Source: Bacteriovorax sp. MedPE-SWde | GTDB lineage: Bacteria > Bdellovibrionota > Bacteriovoracia > Bacteriovoracales > Bacteriovoracaceae | NCBI GenBank assembly: GCA_001874305.1 | Contig: MPCU01000003.1 | Coordinates: 186,001 to 250,000, forward strand | Direction: 5' to 3' | DNA length: 64,000 nucleotides | Shown: piece by piece, positions 53,326-61,575 of the stretch | Numbering within the stretch: position 1 is the first letter of the stretch | Layout: every line of letters begins with the position of its first letter | Translations under genes and position numbers: made by a program | The notes under the pieces: model-generated | What the model saw: the letters and a program-made list of their open reading frames with translations, nothing else | Told to the model about the DNA's origin: nothing | Databases searched by the model: none

Positions 53326-54495
53326 ATGACTCTAAAAGCACTTATTATTTCACTTTTTCTTAGTGGTAACACTCTCGCAAGAGTCGCACCGGTTAAGTCC
53401 CCATCTGATAACTATAAGGTAAAGGTTCGTATTGCCCACGGGCTTAAGAATGTCGAAGTGTCTGGAACAGATCTTACTCGCTACTTACACCCTGTTGATC
53501 AAAGCAAGACCTATGGTGGACGAAAGAAAGTAAAGTTTAATTGCCACTACTTCTCTAAAGATAATAAGAAGGTATCTAATCAAATCTTATTAGCGTCTCT
53601 AACGAGTGGAACAGGACTTGTTACATTTGATAAGAAGAAGTACCAGGGTGAGCTTCACGTTGTAACTTCTGGAAGAAATAAAAAAAGCTGTGACGTTGTA
53701 AACGAATTAGAAATGGATTCATATATTAGCTCTCTACTTGCGAAGGAAATGAATGCAAGCTGGCCAATAGAGGCCCTCAAAGCACAGGCCGTAGCTGCCA
53801 GAACATATGCTCTTCATAAGATTCAAAAGGCAAAGCTTCTCGATTCGAGTTTCTATGATCTTGAGAATTCCGAAAAACATCAGGTGAATGGAGACTTCTT
53901 TGATGTAACGAGAAGAACTTTAAAAGCAGCGAGGCTAACTTCTGGATTTGTTTTAAAGAATAAATTAGGAAAGCTTACTCCTGCATTCTTTCATGCAAGC
54001 TGTGGAGGACGTACTCTAAGACCAGATGAAGTTTGGAGTAATAAAGTTGTCGGCTATGAAAAGGTTGCTAATTGTAATTACTGTAAAAAGAAAGATAATT
54101 GGCAAAGTGTTATCAGTAGATCGAGACTAAAGAAGATTATATCTTGGGCAATGAGAAAGGGTTATATAACAAAGAAGCTTAATCTCGATAAGAAAATTAG
54201 AATTTATAAAGATAAGAGAAATAGAAAATTTTTAAATATTAAAGTAGGCTCAAGAAAGATAAAGCTGAAAAAAGCGTTCTTTAGACGTTACTTCGGGAGA
54301 GTTCAGTTTCCGTCAAATTATTTTTATCTTGCTGATGGTCTTGGGAAAGGTCCTGTTCACTTCGTTGGCAAGGGAAATGGTCACGGAGTTGGATTATGTC
54401 AGGTTGGAAGTAGAGGACTAGCTCTAAAGGGGTGGGACTATAAAAGAATATTGTCCCACTATTTCCCAGAGCTAAATATTAAAAAAATATATTAG
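53326..54495 (+). CDS. SpoIID-domain peptidoglycan lytic transglycosylase-like protein
   Basis: 389 residues with a signal peptide (cleavage near TLA-R). The SpoIID/LytB signature includes LLAKEMNASWPIEALKAQAVAARTYALHK with the catalytic Glu of the 'E-x-x-x-x-W-P' segment, then AFFHASCGGRT, and HGVGLCQVGSRGLALKGWDYKRILSHYFP at the end (quoted in part). SpoIID acts on denuded glycan strands in sporulators; in Gram-negatives these proteins are cell-wall remodelling enzymes. The first 130 residues hold Cys pairs. The stop interlocks with the convergent lipoprotein gene. Confidence 0.85.
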   Translation: MTLKALIISLFLSGNTLARVAPVKSPSDNYKVKVRIAHGLKNVEVSGTDLTRYLHPVDQSKTYGGRKKVKFNCHYFSKDNKKVSNQILLASLTSGTGLVTFDKKKYQGELHVVTSGRNKKSCDVVNELEMDSYISSLLAKEMNASWPIEALKAQAVAARTYALHKIQKAKLLDSSFYDLENSEKHQVNGDFFDVTRRTLKAARLTSGFVLKNKLGKLTPAFFHASCGGRTLRPDEVWSNKVVGYEKVANCNYCKKKDNWQSVISRSRLKKIISWAMRKGYITKKLNLDKKIRIYKDKRNRKFLNIKVGSRKIKLKKAFFRRYFGRVQFPSNYFYLADGLGKGPVHFVGKGNGHGVGLCQVGSRGLALKGWDYKRILSHYFPELNIKKIY

Positions 54496-55166
54496 TATTG
54501 ACCGTTACAAGTTGGCTTAAAGAATGTTGTCCAAGCTTCATAAGGCTGAAGTTGTCCAGACATACCATTAACATTAAATTGGTAACTTGCAGATACCATA
54601 TAAGTGTTTACACCAGCATCAACTACACCATGTGGACAAAAATTATCCTTGTCTAGTATTAAACAATTTGGCGCTTGAAAACCAGATAATGCTCGTTCAT
54701 TACCAATTAGAGGAAGATTAGTTCCATAATAATTTAGATACTGAGAACACATTGAAATAAAAACATTATGTCCAACAACCTGACTTCCGTTTAGAACTTC
54801 AGAAACAATCATAAAATCATTATAAGGACTAACCCCAATATACTTTTGACCAGCTGTTCCTGACATAACACCTTGTTGGAAGTTTCCACAAACTGCGGTA
54901 TTGCTACCTTGACCAGCTTGAGCATAATATTGTTGAAAGTTACTAAGTCTTTGTCCGTTTTGGCACCTTAGAGAGTTACTTAATTCTCCCGCAAGTGATT
55001 GTACAGCGCTAGGCAGTCCGCCCTGACCAGTTGTTTGTTGATTACTTCCACCGTAATTTGTAGAAGAATCATTACCGCTCGTATTGACCTTATTACCGTC
55101 ACCACCACAACTAATTAGTGTAACTGATGCTGCAATTAATAGTAACTTTGTTAACGGGTGTTTCAT
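54492..55166 (-). CDS. lipoprotein of unknown function
   Basis: 224 residues from the ATG at 55166, which has GGGG/AAAAG upstream; the longer ORF start lacks a site and would break the signal. Lipobox LISC (Cys20), then a Gly/Asn/Ser/Gln-rich linker, then a domain with six Cys and many aromatic residues (YNDFMIVSEVL, FISMCSQYLNYYG, DKDNFCPHGVVDAG). No family is recognised. Likely lipidated in the outer membrane, with a disulfide-rich external or periplasmic domain. Confidence 0.65.
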   Translation of the reverse strand: MKHPLTKLLLIAASVTLISCGGDGNKVNTSGNDSSTNYGGSNQQTTGQGGLPSAVQSLAGELSNSLRCQNGQRLSNFQQYYAQAGQGSNTAVCGNFQQGVMSGTAGQKYIGVSPYNDFMIVSEVLNGSQVVGHNVFISMCSQYLNYYGTNLPLIGNERALSGFQAPNCLILDKDNFCPHGVVDAGVNTYMVSASYQFNVNGMSGQLQPYEAWTTFFKPTCNGQY

Positions 55167-55290
55167 TCTTTTTTCCCCTGTGTAATTCATTCTCGTTTAT
55201 CTTTTCGGATAATTGATAAAATAACTTTAGCGAAAATAAAGTTTAATAATCCTACGGACTTAGCCGAAAAATAGAATGGATGGGGGAATA

Positions 55291-56223
55291 ATGAATTTAA
55301 AGAAACTTAAACTAAAGAGTTTATTTAAGGATGAGCACGCAAAATTTAGAATAGCGATAGGTCTACAATTTGCTTTTATACCTCTGCTCTCATTAGCAGT
55401 TTCAATTATTCTCAATTACATCGTTCTTAAGGTAACACTATCAGTTCTCTCATCATTTAATTCTGAAAAGTCATTTATTGTAGAAGACCTTCTCTATCTC
55501 TTTGCTCAAAAGGGGTTGGTTGATCTCGTACCATGGATAGTTATATCAACAGTGGCCTTAACGTTCTTTGGAATGTTTATGGGAAATGTAATGCTGAGAC
55601 CATTTCGTATAATTGCTGAGTATTGTGAAGGGCAACTCGCTGATGAAAAGAAATCTTATAACCCTGAATTTATAACTGAGCTTAAATTACTATCCCTATT
55701 TTCTGAATGGTTCTTTCATACAATAACTATTTTAAAGGAAGCAGGTGGTCTTACGAAGATTGAAGTCCCTGAAAAATATAAACGTATTCATAAACCTGTA
55801 TTTGAATCGAACTTCTTTGTTAATAACTTCTTAGTAATTATTATTATGACGCTAATAACTGCTTTCTTAATATACGTAGGAAATGCAAAAATGTTTGAAG
55901 GTGTAGTAGAAGTAATTAGAGAAATTTATTCACATGAAAAGAGTGCAGGGCTTTATATACAGAATATTTCAGAGGTATTTGATATTATTTCCATTCTCTC
56001 TATCGGGATAAATATATTCATTTACTTCATCTACAGCTTCTTCTTGTACTCGAAAGTTTCAGCACCGGCCTTTGGTGTTTTTGCTACGATGCGTTCTTTT
56101 ATAAACGGTAGGTATAGTGCACGTGTCCATTTAATTGGGTATTCATATTTGAGAAACTATACTAGAATGCTCAACAAATATTTGGACCATGTGGAAAAAG
56201 AATACGTGTCAAAAGATAATTGA
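55291..56223 (+). CDS. four-helix integral membrane protein with two HAMP-like segments
   Basis: 310 residues. Four hydrophobic helices lie at about 30-55, 75-98, 172-195 and 232-255. After each TM pair comes a similar helix with 'RPFRIIAEYCEGQLADE' and 'PAFGVFATMRSFINGRYSARVHLIGYSYLR...LNKYLDHVEKE' character, resembling HAMP linkers with a G-x-x-S-x-R-V core. So the protein looks like a duplicated TM-TM-HAMP module without a kinase or output domain. GGGGGA lies before the ATG at 55291; the earlier in-frame ATG lacks a site. Function unknown. Confidence 0.6.
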   Translation: MNLKKLKLKSLFKDEHAKFRIAIGLQFAFIPLLSLAVSIILNYIVLKVTLSVLSSFNSEKSFIVEDLLYLFAQKGLVDLVPWIVISTVALTFFGMFMGNVMLRPFRIIAEYCEGQLADEKKSYNPEFITELKLLSLFSEWFFHTITILKEAGGLTKIEVPEKYKRIHKPVFESNFFVNNFLVIIIMTLITAFLIYVGNAKMFEGVVEVIREIYSHEKSAGLYIQNISEVFDIISILSIGINIFIYFIYSFFLYSKVSAPAFGVFATMRSFINGRYSARVHLIGYSYLRNYTRMLNKYLDHVEKEYVSKDN

Positions 56224-56290
56224 GTAATGTGCTACAATCAGCTAAAATATTTTAAACATTAAGTTATTTTTAATAACAAAAGGAATTGAT

Positions 56291-57082
56291 ATGAAGAAGT
56301 TTATGACTTTATTAGTTGCAGCTGTCCTAATGACAAGCTGTGTTTCAGACAAGCAAATCAAAGAAGCCATCTTAAAAGATCCAAACCTTATTGCTGATGC
56401 AATCAAAAAGCATCCAGCAGAAGTAATGCAAGCTCTTCAAGTTGCGGCTAGAGATGCAAGAGATGTTCTTGCAAAGAGAAGAGAATCAGATGAAAAGAAG
56501 AAACTTCTTGAGTCTATTGATAAGCCACTAAACCCAGAAATTAGAGATGACGATGCGATTAGAGGAACTAGAGGAGCACCAATTACTCTTGTAGAATACT
56601 CTGACTTTCAGTGTCCATACTGTACAAAAGGTTTTACTGACGTAGTTCAACCACTTCTAGACAAGTATAAAGGTAAAGTTGCTTTCGTTTATAAGCACCT
56701 TCCACTGTCTTTTCACAAAGAAGCTAGACTAGCTGCTAAGTACTATGAAGGTTTAAGAGTTCAATCTGACGAACTAGCATTTAAATTTCATGATGAGCTT
56801 TTCAAGCAAGATGCTCAACAAAAGCTAAGACAGTACAAAGAAAAATATCTTAAGAAGCTAGCTAAGAAAGTTGGTGGAAATATGTCTAAACTAGCTAAGG
56901 CCGTTAAGTCTAAAGCTATTGATGATAGAATTAAAGCTGACGAAGCAGAAGCTAGAAAGTTTGGAATTCAAGGAACTCCTGGATTCTTACTTAATGGTGT
57001 ACCTGTAAGAGGAGCATACCCACTATCATATTTCGAAAATATCTTGGGTCTTTTAAAAGAAAAAGGTAAACTTAAATTATAA
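56291..57082 (+). CDS. DsbA-family thiol-disulfide lipoprotein
   Basis: 263 residues with lipobox MTSC (Cys17). Residues ~20-85 are a charged helical spacer. Residues ~90-260 form a DsbA/Com1-type thioredoxin domain: TLVEYSDFQCPYC with Cys108/Cys111, FVYKHLPL, and the cis-Pro GTPGFLLNG. It would oxidise or isomerise disulfides at the periplasmic face of a membrane; several Cys-rich exported proteins in the window are plausible clients. A strong terminator follows. The lipid anchor is unusual for DsbA but not unique. Confidence 0.88.
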   Translation: MKKFMTLLVAAVLMTSCVSDKQIKEAILKDPNLIADAIKKHPAEVMQALQVAARDARDVLAKRRESDEKKKLLESIDKPLNPEIRDDDAIRGTRGAPITLVEYSDFQCPYCTKGFTDVVQPLLDKYKGKVAFVYKHLPLSFHKEARLAAKYYEGLRVQSDELAFKFHDELFKQDAQQKLRQYKEKYLKKLAKKVGGNMSKLAKAVKSKAIDDRIKADEAEARKFGIQGTPGFLLNGVPVRGAYPLSYFENILGLLKEKGKLKL

Positions 57083-57090
57083 TAGTTTCG

Positions 57091-57119
57091 AAAGGCCCTC
57101 GAAAGAGGGCTTTTTTTTT
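57091..57119 (+). terminator. intrinsic terminator of the DsbA-like gene
   Basis: GCCCTC-GAAA-GAGGGC (57095-57110) followed by nine T; outer A-T pairs extend the stem. A textbook terminator. Confidence 0.9.
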
Positions 57120-57133
57120 GCCTTGGAGTGAGA

Positions 57134-57571
57134 ATGTTTGGAAATAAATCTATTAAAGTAAACATGAATGTACTTAGTAACGGTATTGAGAATGATGTTT
57201 ATAAGATAGATGAGTTACTGGATTCAGTTATTCCGATGAACCTCATTGATCGAAAGTTAATTTCTAGATCTTATGCTTTTGAGTTAGAAGAGCTTTTAAA
57301 GGTAAGCTCACTCTATGAATTGTCTCGCGCAATAATCAACTTAGAACGCAAACTAGTAAAGCTAGAAAAGGTTGTTCAGGTCGACTTAGAAATTCCTAAC
57401 TTAACAAACTTCTATACAAGTTTATCGCCAGTACTTTTACAGTCCCTTGTTGAGATTCATGAATTAAGTGACTCTGAAAATGTAGAAAATCATTGGCTAG
57501 ATGCCGTTAGAATTGCCGTAGAGGAAGAACTGGCAATTTGGCAAGAAAAAAGTATTTCTTTGGGGCATTAA
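57134..57571 (+). CDS. conserved cytoplasmic protein, unknown function
   Basis: 145 residues from the ATG at 57134 (TTGGAG five bases upstream; a GTG two codons earlier is less suited). No signal, membrane segment or known motif. Leu/Glu-rich helices dominate, with a short coiled-coil-like stretch (LERKLVKLEKVVQVDLE). It sits between the DsbA-like lipoprotein and HU genes. Not recognised. Confidence 0.5.
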   Translation: MFGNKSIKVNMNVLSNGIENDVYKIDELLDSVIPMNLIDRKLISRSYAFELEELLKVSSLYELSRAIINLERKLVKLEKVVQVDLEIPNLTNFYTSLSPVLLQSLVEIHELSDSENVENHWLDAVRIAVEEELAIWQEKSISLGH

Positions 57572-57611
57572 TTAAATGTAAGTTTTTTTTTATTAAAAAC
57601 TCTAAAAAGCC

Positions 57612-57640
57612 TTGTCAAAGCATCTCTAAGCGTTCATGAT
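57612..57640 (+). promoter_or_regulatory. sigma70 promoter of hup
   Basis: TTGTCA (57612-57617), 17-bp spacer, CATGAT (57635-57640). The transcript would begin ~57647 and carry the GGGAG site before the HU ATG. Its position also argues against a longer HU start at 57636. Confidence 0.5.
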
Positions 57641-57680
57641 TTTCTTACAACCTATAAACACTAACCTTTCGGGAGTTCAC

Positions 57681-57965
57681 ATGAACAGAAAAGAACTTAT
57701 TGAAGCAATCTTAAAAAACAAAGATCTTAACCACCTAACTAAGAAAGAAGCTGATGCATTCGTAGCAACTATGCTAGAAGTTATCAAGAAATCTGTTAAA
57801 AAGGGTGACGATGTTTCTCTTATCGGTTTTGGTTCTTTTACTAAAACAAGAAGAGCAGCTAGAGTTGGAATCAATCCAGCAACAGGTGAGAAAATCAAAA
57901 TCAAAGCTAAAACAGTTCCAAAGTTTAAGCCAGGTAAAGCTTGGAAAGAAATGTTTCTTAAGTAA
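57681..57965 (+). CDS. hup: HU-family DNA-binding protein
   Basis: A 94-residue HU. The N-terminal helix MNRKELIEAI, the DVSLIGFGSFTKTRRAARVGINPATGEKI core with the beta arm motif G-x-N-P-x-T, and basic tail residues are diagnostic. Histone-like proteins compact and bend DNA. The ATG at 57681 (GGGAG upstream) gives the family length; the ORF start at 57636 would add 15 residues not seen in the family. A strong terminator follows. Confidence 0.93.
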   Translation: MNRKELIEAILKNKDLNHLTKKEADAFVATMLEVIKKSVKKGDDVSLIGFGSFTKTRRAARVGINPATGEKIKIKAKTVPKFKPGKAWKEMFLK

Positions 57966-57996
57966 GAATTATTTTTTACAAAAGTTATATATGAGG

Positions 57997-58021
57997 GCCC
58001 CGTTTTTTACGGGGCTTTTTT
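57997..58021 (+). terminator. intrinsic terminator of hup
   Basis: GCCCCGT (57997-58003) / ACGGGGC (58009-58015), 7-bp perfect stem, T5 loop, then six T. Confidence 0.9.
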
Positions 58022-58286
58022 GTAGGCGTCATTTAGCATGAAGCTAAATGAAGCCGAGCAACCCTGACGACTGAGCACGATGCGAAGAAGAGAGGGTACG
58101 CACACCACAATATAATCTTCGCGATTAGCGCCACCAAAACCCCATCATCCTCCAAAACACCCCCAATACCCAACCAAAACAATCCAGCACCACCGGCAAA
58201 TTGACACCAGGAAATTCCTACCTACCTGCTAAGTAACCGTGATTTCAAATAAGCAGGCAAAAACTTCCATAAATCCTTTTCCTATC
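58022..58286. other. structured, compositionally odd intergenic region
   Basis: No ORF of note. Part one has hairpins: TCATTTAGC/GCTAAATGA (58029-58037, 58043-58051, 9 bp, perfect, flanked by GGC/GCC), ACCCT (58061-58065) with AGGGT (58093-58097), and GCGAAGA (58082-58088) with TCTTCGC (58116-58122); the last two would conflict. Part two, 58131-58194, has one G and five T in 64 bases, a C/A-rich tract; the minus strand is G/T-rich with G runs of 2-5. This is far from the AT-rich norm. It may be a small RNA or a protein-binding/structural site. No known riboswitch class fits by eye. Confidence 0.5.
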
Positions 58287-58315
58287 TTGAATCTTCGGCC
58301 CTTAAAGCGTATAAT
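58287..58315 (+). promoter_or_regulatory. sigma70 promoter of the flagellar fliL operon
   Basis: TTGAAT (58287-58292), 17 bp, TATAAT (58310-58315). A housekeeping promoter rather than a sigma28 or sigma54 motif, about 75 nt before fliL. Confidence 0.7.
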
Positions 58316-58326
58316 TTTTGACAGGA

Positions 58327-58356
58327 CCTCAGATTATCCGGAATATTTTTCTGAGG
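58327..58356 (+). promoter_or_regulatory. leader hairpin before fliL
   Basis: CCTCAGA (58327-58333) and TCTGAGG (58350-58356) can pair across a 16-nt loop in the fliL leader, flanked by ACAGG repeats. It could be a mRNA stem or regulator site. No T-run, so not a terminator. Confidence 0.4.
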
Positions 58357-58389
58357 ACAGGTTAACCAAAAAGACCAGGAAGGTTGAAA

Positions 58390-58923
58390 GTGGCAGATGA
58401 AGGCGCAAACAAAGCTGAATCAGGCGGAAAAAATCCATTACTAACTATCGTATTAATTCTTAACATCGTTATGATGGGTGCTATCGCGTTCTTTCAATTT
58501 GAAACACATAAGAAGCTTACTACACAACCTTCAATGCAGGACATAGTTAAAGCAGAAATGAAGAAGGCCGCTGGTGATGATGATCAAAAGTCTGAAACAG
58601 GTGAGGCAAAAGAGCAGAGCGGAAAGCTATTTCCATTAGATGGATTTACTGCCAACTTAGCTCAAGGTGATGGTCCAAGAAGATTCATCAGATTAAATGC
58701 AGTCTTAAAACTTAGTAGCGAAGCTAAGGAAGAAGAATATAAAGCAAGAAAGCCACAGATTAGAGATGCGATCATTTCTATTCTTAATGCGAAGAGACCT
58801 CAAGATCTTTTAAAGGTTCAAGGTAAGGAATACCTTAAAGAGGAAATTAAATCTTCGATAAATACTTTCTTAGTTGAAGGAAAAGTTCTCGACGTTTATT
58901 ACGTTGGATTTCAGATAAACTAG
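58390..58923 (+). CDS. fliL: flagellar basal-body protein FliL
   Basis: 177 residues. One membrane helix (LLTIVLILNIVMMGAIAFFQF, ~15-35) precedes a periplasmic FliL domain (IRDAIISILNAKRPQDLLKVQGKEYLKEEI, ending DVYYVGFQI). FliL works around the stator and motor. The start is GTG at 58390, six bases after AGGAAGG; the TTG two codons upstream is too close to it. First gene of the flagellar operon. Confidence 0.93.
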   Translation: MADEGANKAESGGKNPLLTIVLILNIVMMGAIAFFQFETHKKLTTQPSMQDIVKAEMKKAAGDDDQKSETGEAKEQSGKLFPLDGFTANLAQGDGPRRFIRLNAVLKLSSEAKEEEYKARKPQIRDAIISILNAKRPQDLLKVQGKEYLKEEIKSSINTFLVEGKVLDVYYVGFQIN

Positions 58924-58993
58924 TTTTAATCTGAATATTAAATTACCAATGTAAGCAGGAAGCTTACAACATCGTATCCTAGGAGGGGTGAAG

Positions 58994-60016
58994 ATGGCAC
59001 AGGTACTTAGTCAAGATGAAGTCGATGCACTACTTAACGCAGTTAATGATGGTGACTCTGATGATTTCCTAGGTGGAGATGGCGGAGATTTCGATGATGA
59101 TGAGGGTGATGATAATATACAGCCCTATGATCTGACCAATCAAGACCGTGTTATTCGTGGGCGAATGCCTATTCTTGAAATCATCTATGAGAGATTTATT
59201 AGATCTTTCAGGGTTTCACTATCTAACTCACTTAGAAAAATTTCTACGATCTCTATGATCTCAACAGACCTTTTGAAGTTTGGTGAATTCGTAAACACAC
59301 TACCGATTCCTTCTTGTATGTGTATTATGCGTTTCAACGAACTAAGAGGTCCAGCTCTACTTGTTTTTGAATCAAAGCTTGCTTATGCAATCATCGATTC
59401 ATACTTTGGTGGAACAGATAGACCATTTACTAAAATTGAAGGTAAGGAATTTACGGCCATAGAGCTTTCTTTCATGAAGAAAGTAATGGATATGGCAATC
59501 TCTGACCTTGAAGAAGCTTGGGCGCCAGTTCATAGAATTGATGCTCAATATATTAGAACAGAGATTAACCCACAATTCGTAGGAGTTGTTCCTCCTTCAG
59601 ATGTAATTATCGCAACTACTTTAGAAGTCGAATTCGAATCTGCTTCTGGAACAATTATGATCGTTGTTCCTTACTCAACGATTGAGCCGATTAAGCAGAA
59701 ACTAAGTTCAAGTTATCAAACAGATAATGACATGGCCGACAGTATTTGGACTACGGCAATGAATGAGCATATCAAACAAGCTAACGCTACTGTGACAGTG
59801 AAACTTGGTGAGACAGAAATGACTGTTGGAGATCTTTTAACTTTAGAATCTGGAGATATTATTCCTTTGAATCAGGAAGCTTCAGGAGAGGTTAATGCTG
59901 AAATCCAAGGTGTTGATAAGATGAAGTGTCTTATTGGAACATACAAAGGTAACAGAGCAGTTCAAATTACACATGTAGATAGACTGCTTGAAGATTTTTC
60001 AGAAAGTAATGAATAG
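58994..60016 (+). CDS. fliM: flagellar motor switch protein FliM
   Basis: 340 residues. The N-terminal CheY-P-binding motif LSQDEVDALL, a CheC-like middle domain (RFIRSFRVSLSNSLRK, GGTDRPFTKIEGKEFTAIE), and the C-terminal SpoA domain (VTVKLGETEMTVGDLLTLESGDII) are all present. It forms the C-ring that sets rotation direction and links to the two-component chemotaxis system. ATG at 58994 follows AGGAGGGG. Confidence 0.96.
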   Translation: MAQVLSQDEVDALLNAVNDGDSDDFLGGDGGDFDDDEGDDNIQPYDLTNQDRVIRGRMPILEIIYERFIRSFRVSLSNSLRKISTISMISTDLLKFGEFVNTLPIPSCMCIMRFNELRGPALLVFESKLAYAIIDSYFGGTDRPFTKIEGKEFTAIELSFMKKVMDMAISDLEEAWAPVHRIDAQYIRTEINPQFVGVVPPSDVIIATTLEVEFESASGTIMIVVPYSTIEPIKQKLSSSYQTDNDMADSIWTTAMNEHIKQANATVTVKLGETEMTVGDLLTLESGDIIPLNQEASGEVNAEIQGVDKMKCLIGTYKGNRAVQITHVDRLLEDFSESNE

Positions 60017-60026
60017 GGAGATATAA

Positions 60027-60407
60027 ATGAGTGATTTAGAAAATAATGCAGATGGAATGGGTAGCTTAGAGTCTATAAACACAATGCAAGTTGAAAAACT
60101 TGCTGATGATGTTAAGGCCGGTGATGATGCCATTAATAAACTTAAAGTTCAAAACTTAGACTTTATTCTCGATATACCTCTTAAAGTAACAGTAGAGCTT
60201 GGAAGAACTGAAGTTCAAATTAAAGATCTACTACAACTAGGTCAAGGTTCTGTACTTGAACTAGACAAACTTGCTGGTGAGCCACTTGAAATTCTCGTAA
60301 ATGGGAAGCTTGTAGCAAAGGGAGAGGTTGTAGTTGTAAACGAGAAGTTTGGTATTCGTTTAACAGATATTATTTCACCAATCGAGAGAATTGAAACTCT
60401 AAAATAG
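60027..60407 (+). CDS. fliN: flagellar motor switch protein FliN
   Basis: 126 residues. The C-terminal SpoA domain ([43 protein letters not shown]) is the FliN signature; the acidic N-terminal stretch is extra. It completes the C-ring with FliM, 10 nt after fliM and 8 nt before fliO. Confidence 0.95.
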   Translation: MSDLENNADGMGSLESINTMQVEKLADDVKAGDDAINKLKVQNLDFILDIPLKVTVELGRTEVQIKDLLQLGQGSVLELDKLAGEPLEILVNGKLVAKGEVVVVNEKFGIRLTDIISPIERIETLK

Positions 60408-60415
60408 GATAAGAG

Positions 60416-61567
60416 ATGAAAGGGAATAGCTTGAAAACATTAATCTTAGCAACTCTAGTTGGAATTTCAACTTATGCAAATGTTAATATCACTAAACTTA
60501 ATTATAAGAATGATAAGAACTTTGGTGTTGTAACAGTAAAACTTAAAGGTGTTTTAAAAGATACGCCTGAGCTAACAATCAAGAATGATGTTATTCAAAT
60601 AGAGATTCCTAATTCAATCGTGTGGCCAAAAATTGAGAAACAAGTGTCTGTAAACAGATCATTCGATTCAAAGCTAATGGCGTACCAATATAATAAAAAC
60701 TTAGTAAGAGTTAGAGCAAAGCTACCGTACGATCTAAGTGGTAAGGAATCTAAGGTAAGCGTCATTTTAAACGACGACAATATTCAACTCTATTTTCCTA
60801 AAGAAAAAGCAGTTTCAAGAAAAATAGTAAAGTCACTTCTTAATGTGAAGAAAAAGAAGTCTACTGCTAAATCTTATGATGAAAGCTACTTAGAAAAACT
60901 ATTGAAAGACAAAGAGAAGACTAAGAAAGCTCCAATAAAAAAAATTGCTAAGGCTGAAAGCTTTCTCCATGAAGAAATGAATACTAAGAAGGTCGTTGTA
61001 GATTCATTAAATACTAAGATGTCATCGGTTAAGAAGAGTTCATTTGATTTCTCTAGTTATGTATTTAAATTCATCGGTTTCTTTGCACTACTTGTTGCTG
61101 GGATTTATTTCATGATGAACTTCTTTAGAAAAGGGATGCTTAAAAAAGGTGGTCTTGGTTTTCTATCAGGCTCAAAGATGGTTGAAGTTTTAGATACAAC
61201 TTATCTCGGACCAAAGAGAAGTATTCTTGTTGTTAGAGTGCAAAAGCAAATCTTTCTAATGTCACAATCTGAAAAAGGTATGGATTTCTTAACTGAGATT
61301 AAAGATACTGCTGGGTTTATGAAAGAAGGTGAAAAGCAGGTTGTTGGATCTAACTTTGATACAAACCTGGATACAGCATCAGAAAAAGATAAAGATTTTA
61401 AATTAAAAGATGTAGTTTCGGCATTTGATACACCAGATGTTGCTCCTGATGACATTGACCCTGTTTTACAAGCACTTGCGGGACAAACAGAAGCTCAAGA
61501 GCTGAATAAAGTAAGCTTAACAAAACAAATTAAAAATAAGATTAAAGACTTAAAACCACTTCAATAG
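60416..61567 (+). CDS. fliO: flagellar export protein FliO with an N-terminal exported AMIN-like domain
   Basis: 383 residues, much longer than the usual ~100-150. A signal peptide (TYA, ~22) and a beta-rich exported part (~22-140: VTVKLKGVLKDTPELTIK, IEIPNSIVWP, LVRVRAKLPY) recall AMIN domains that bind peptidoglycan. Then a Lys-rich linker, one membrane helix (~215-235), and a cytoplasmic FliO domain (KMVEVLDTTYLGPKRSILVVRVQKQIFLMS). Position between fliN and fliP fits FliO. The AMIN reading is by pattern, but the exported extension is clear. Confidence 0.8.
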   Translation: MKGNSLKTLILATLVGISTYANVNITKLNYKNDKNFGVVTVKLKGVLKDTPELTIKNDVIQIEIPNSIVWPKIEKQVSVNRSFDSKLMAYQYNKNLVRVRAKLPYDLSGKESKVSVILNDDNIQLYFPKEKAVSRKIVKSLLNVKKKKSTAKSYDESYLEKLLKDKEKTKKAPIKKIAKAESFLHEEMNTKKVVVDSLNTKMSSVKKSSFDFSSYVFKFIGFFALLVAGIYFMMNFFRKGMLKKGGLGFLSGSKMVEVLDTTYLGPKRSILVVRVQKQIFLMSQSEKGMDFLTEIKDTAGFMKEGEKQVVGSNFDTNLDTASEKDKDFKLKDVVSAFDTPDVAPDDIDPVLQALAGQTEAQELNKVSLTKQIKNKIKDLKPLQ

Positions 61568-61575
61568 GAAGTTAG

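Noticed and set aside
58022-58123. c-di-GMP, SRP or tmRNA RNA element before the flagellar operon
   Set aside because: I compared known conserved cores by eye and found no match; only generic hairpins remain.
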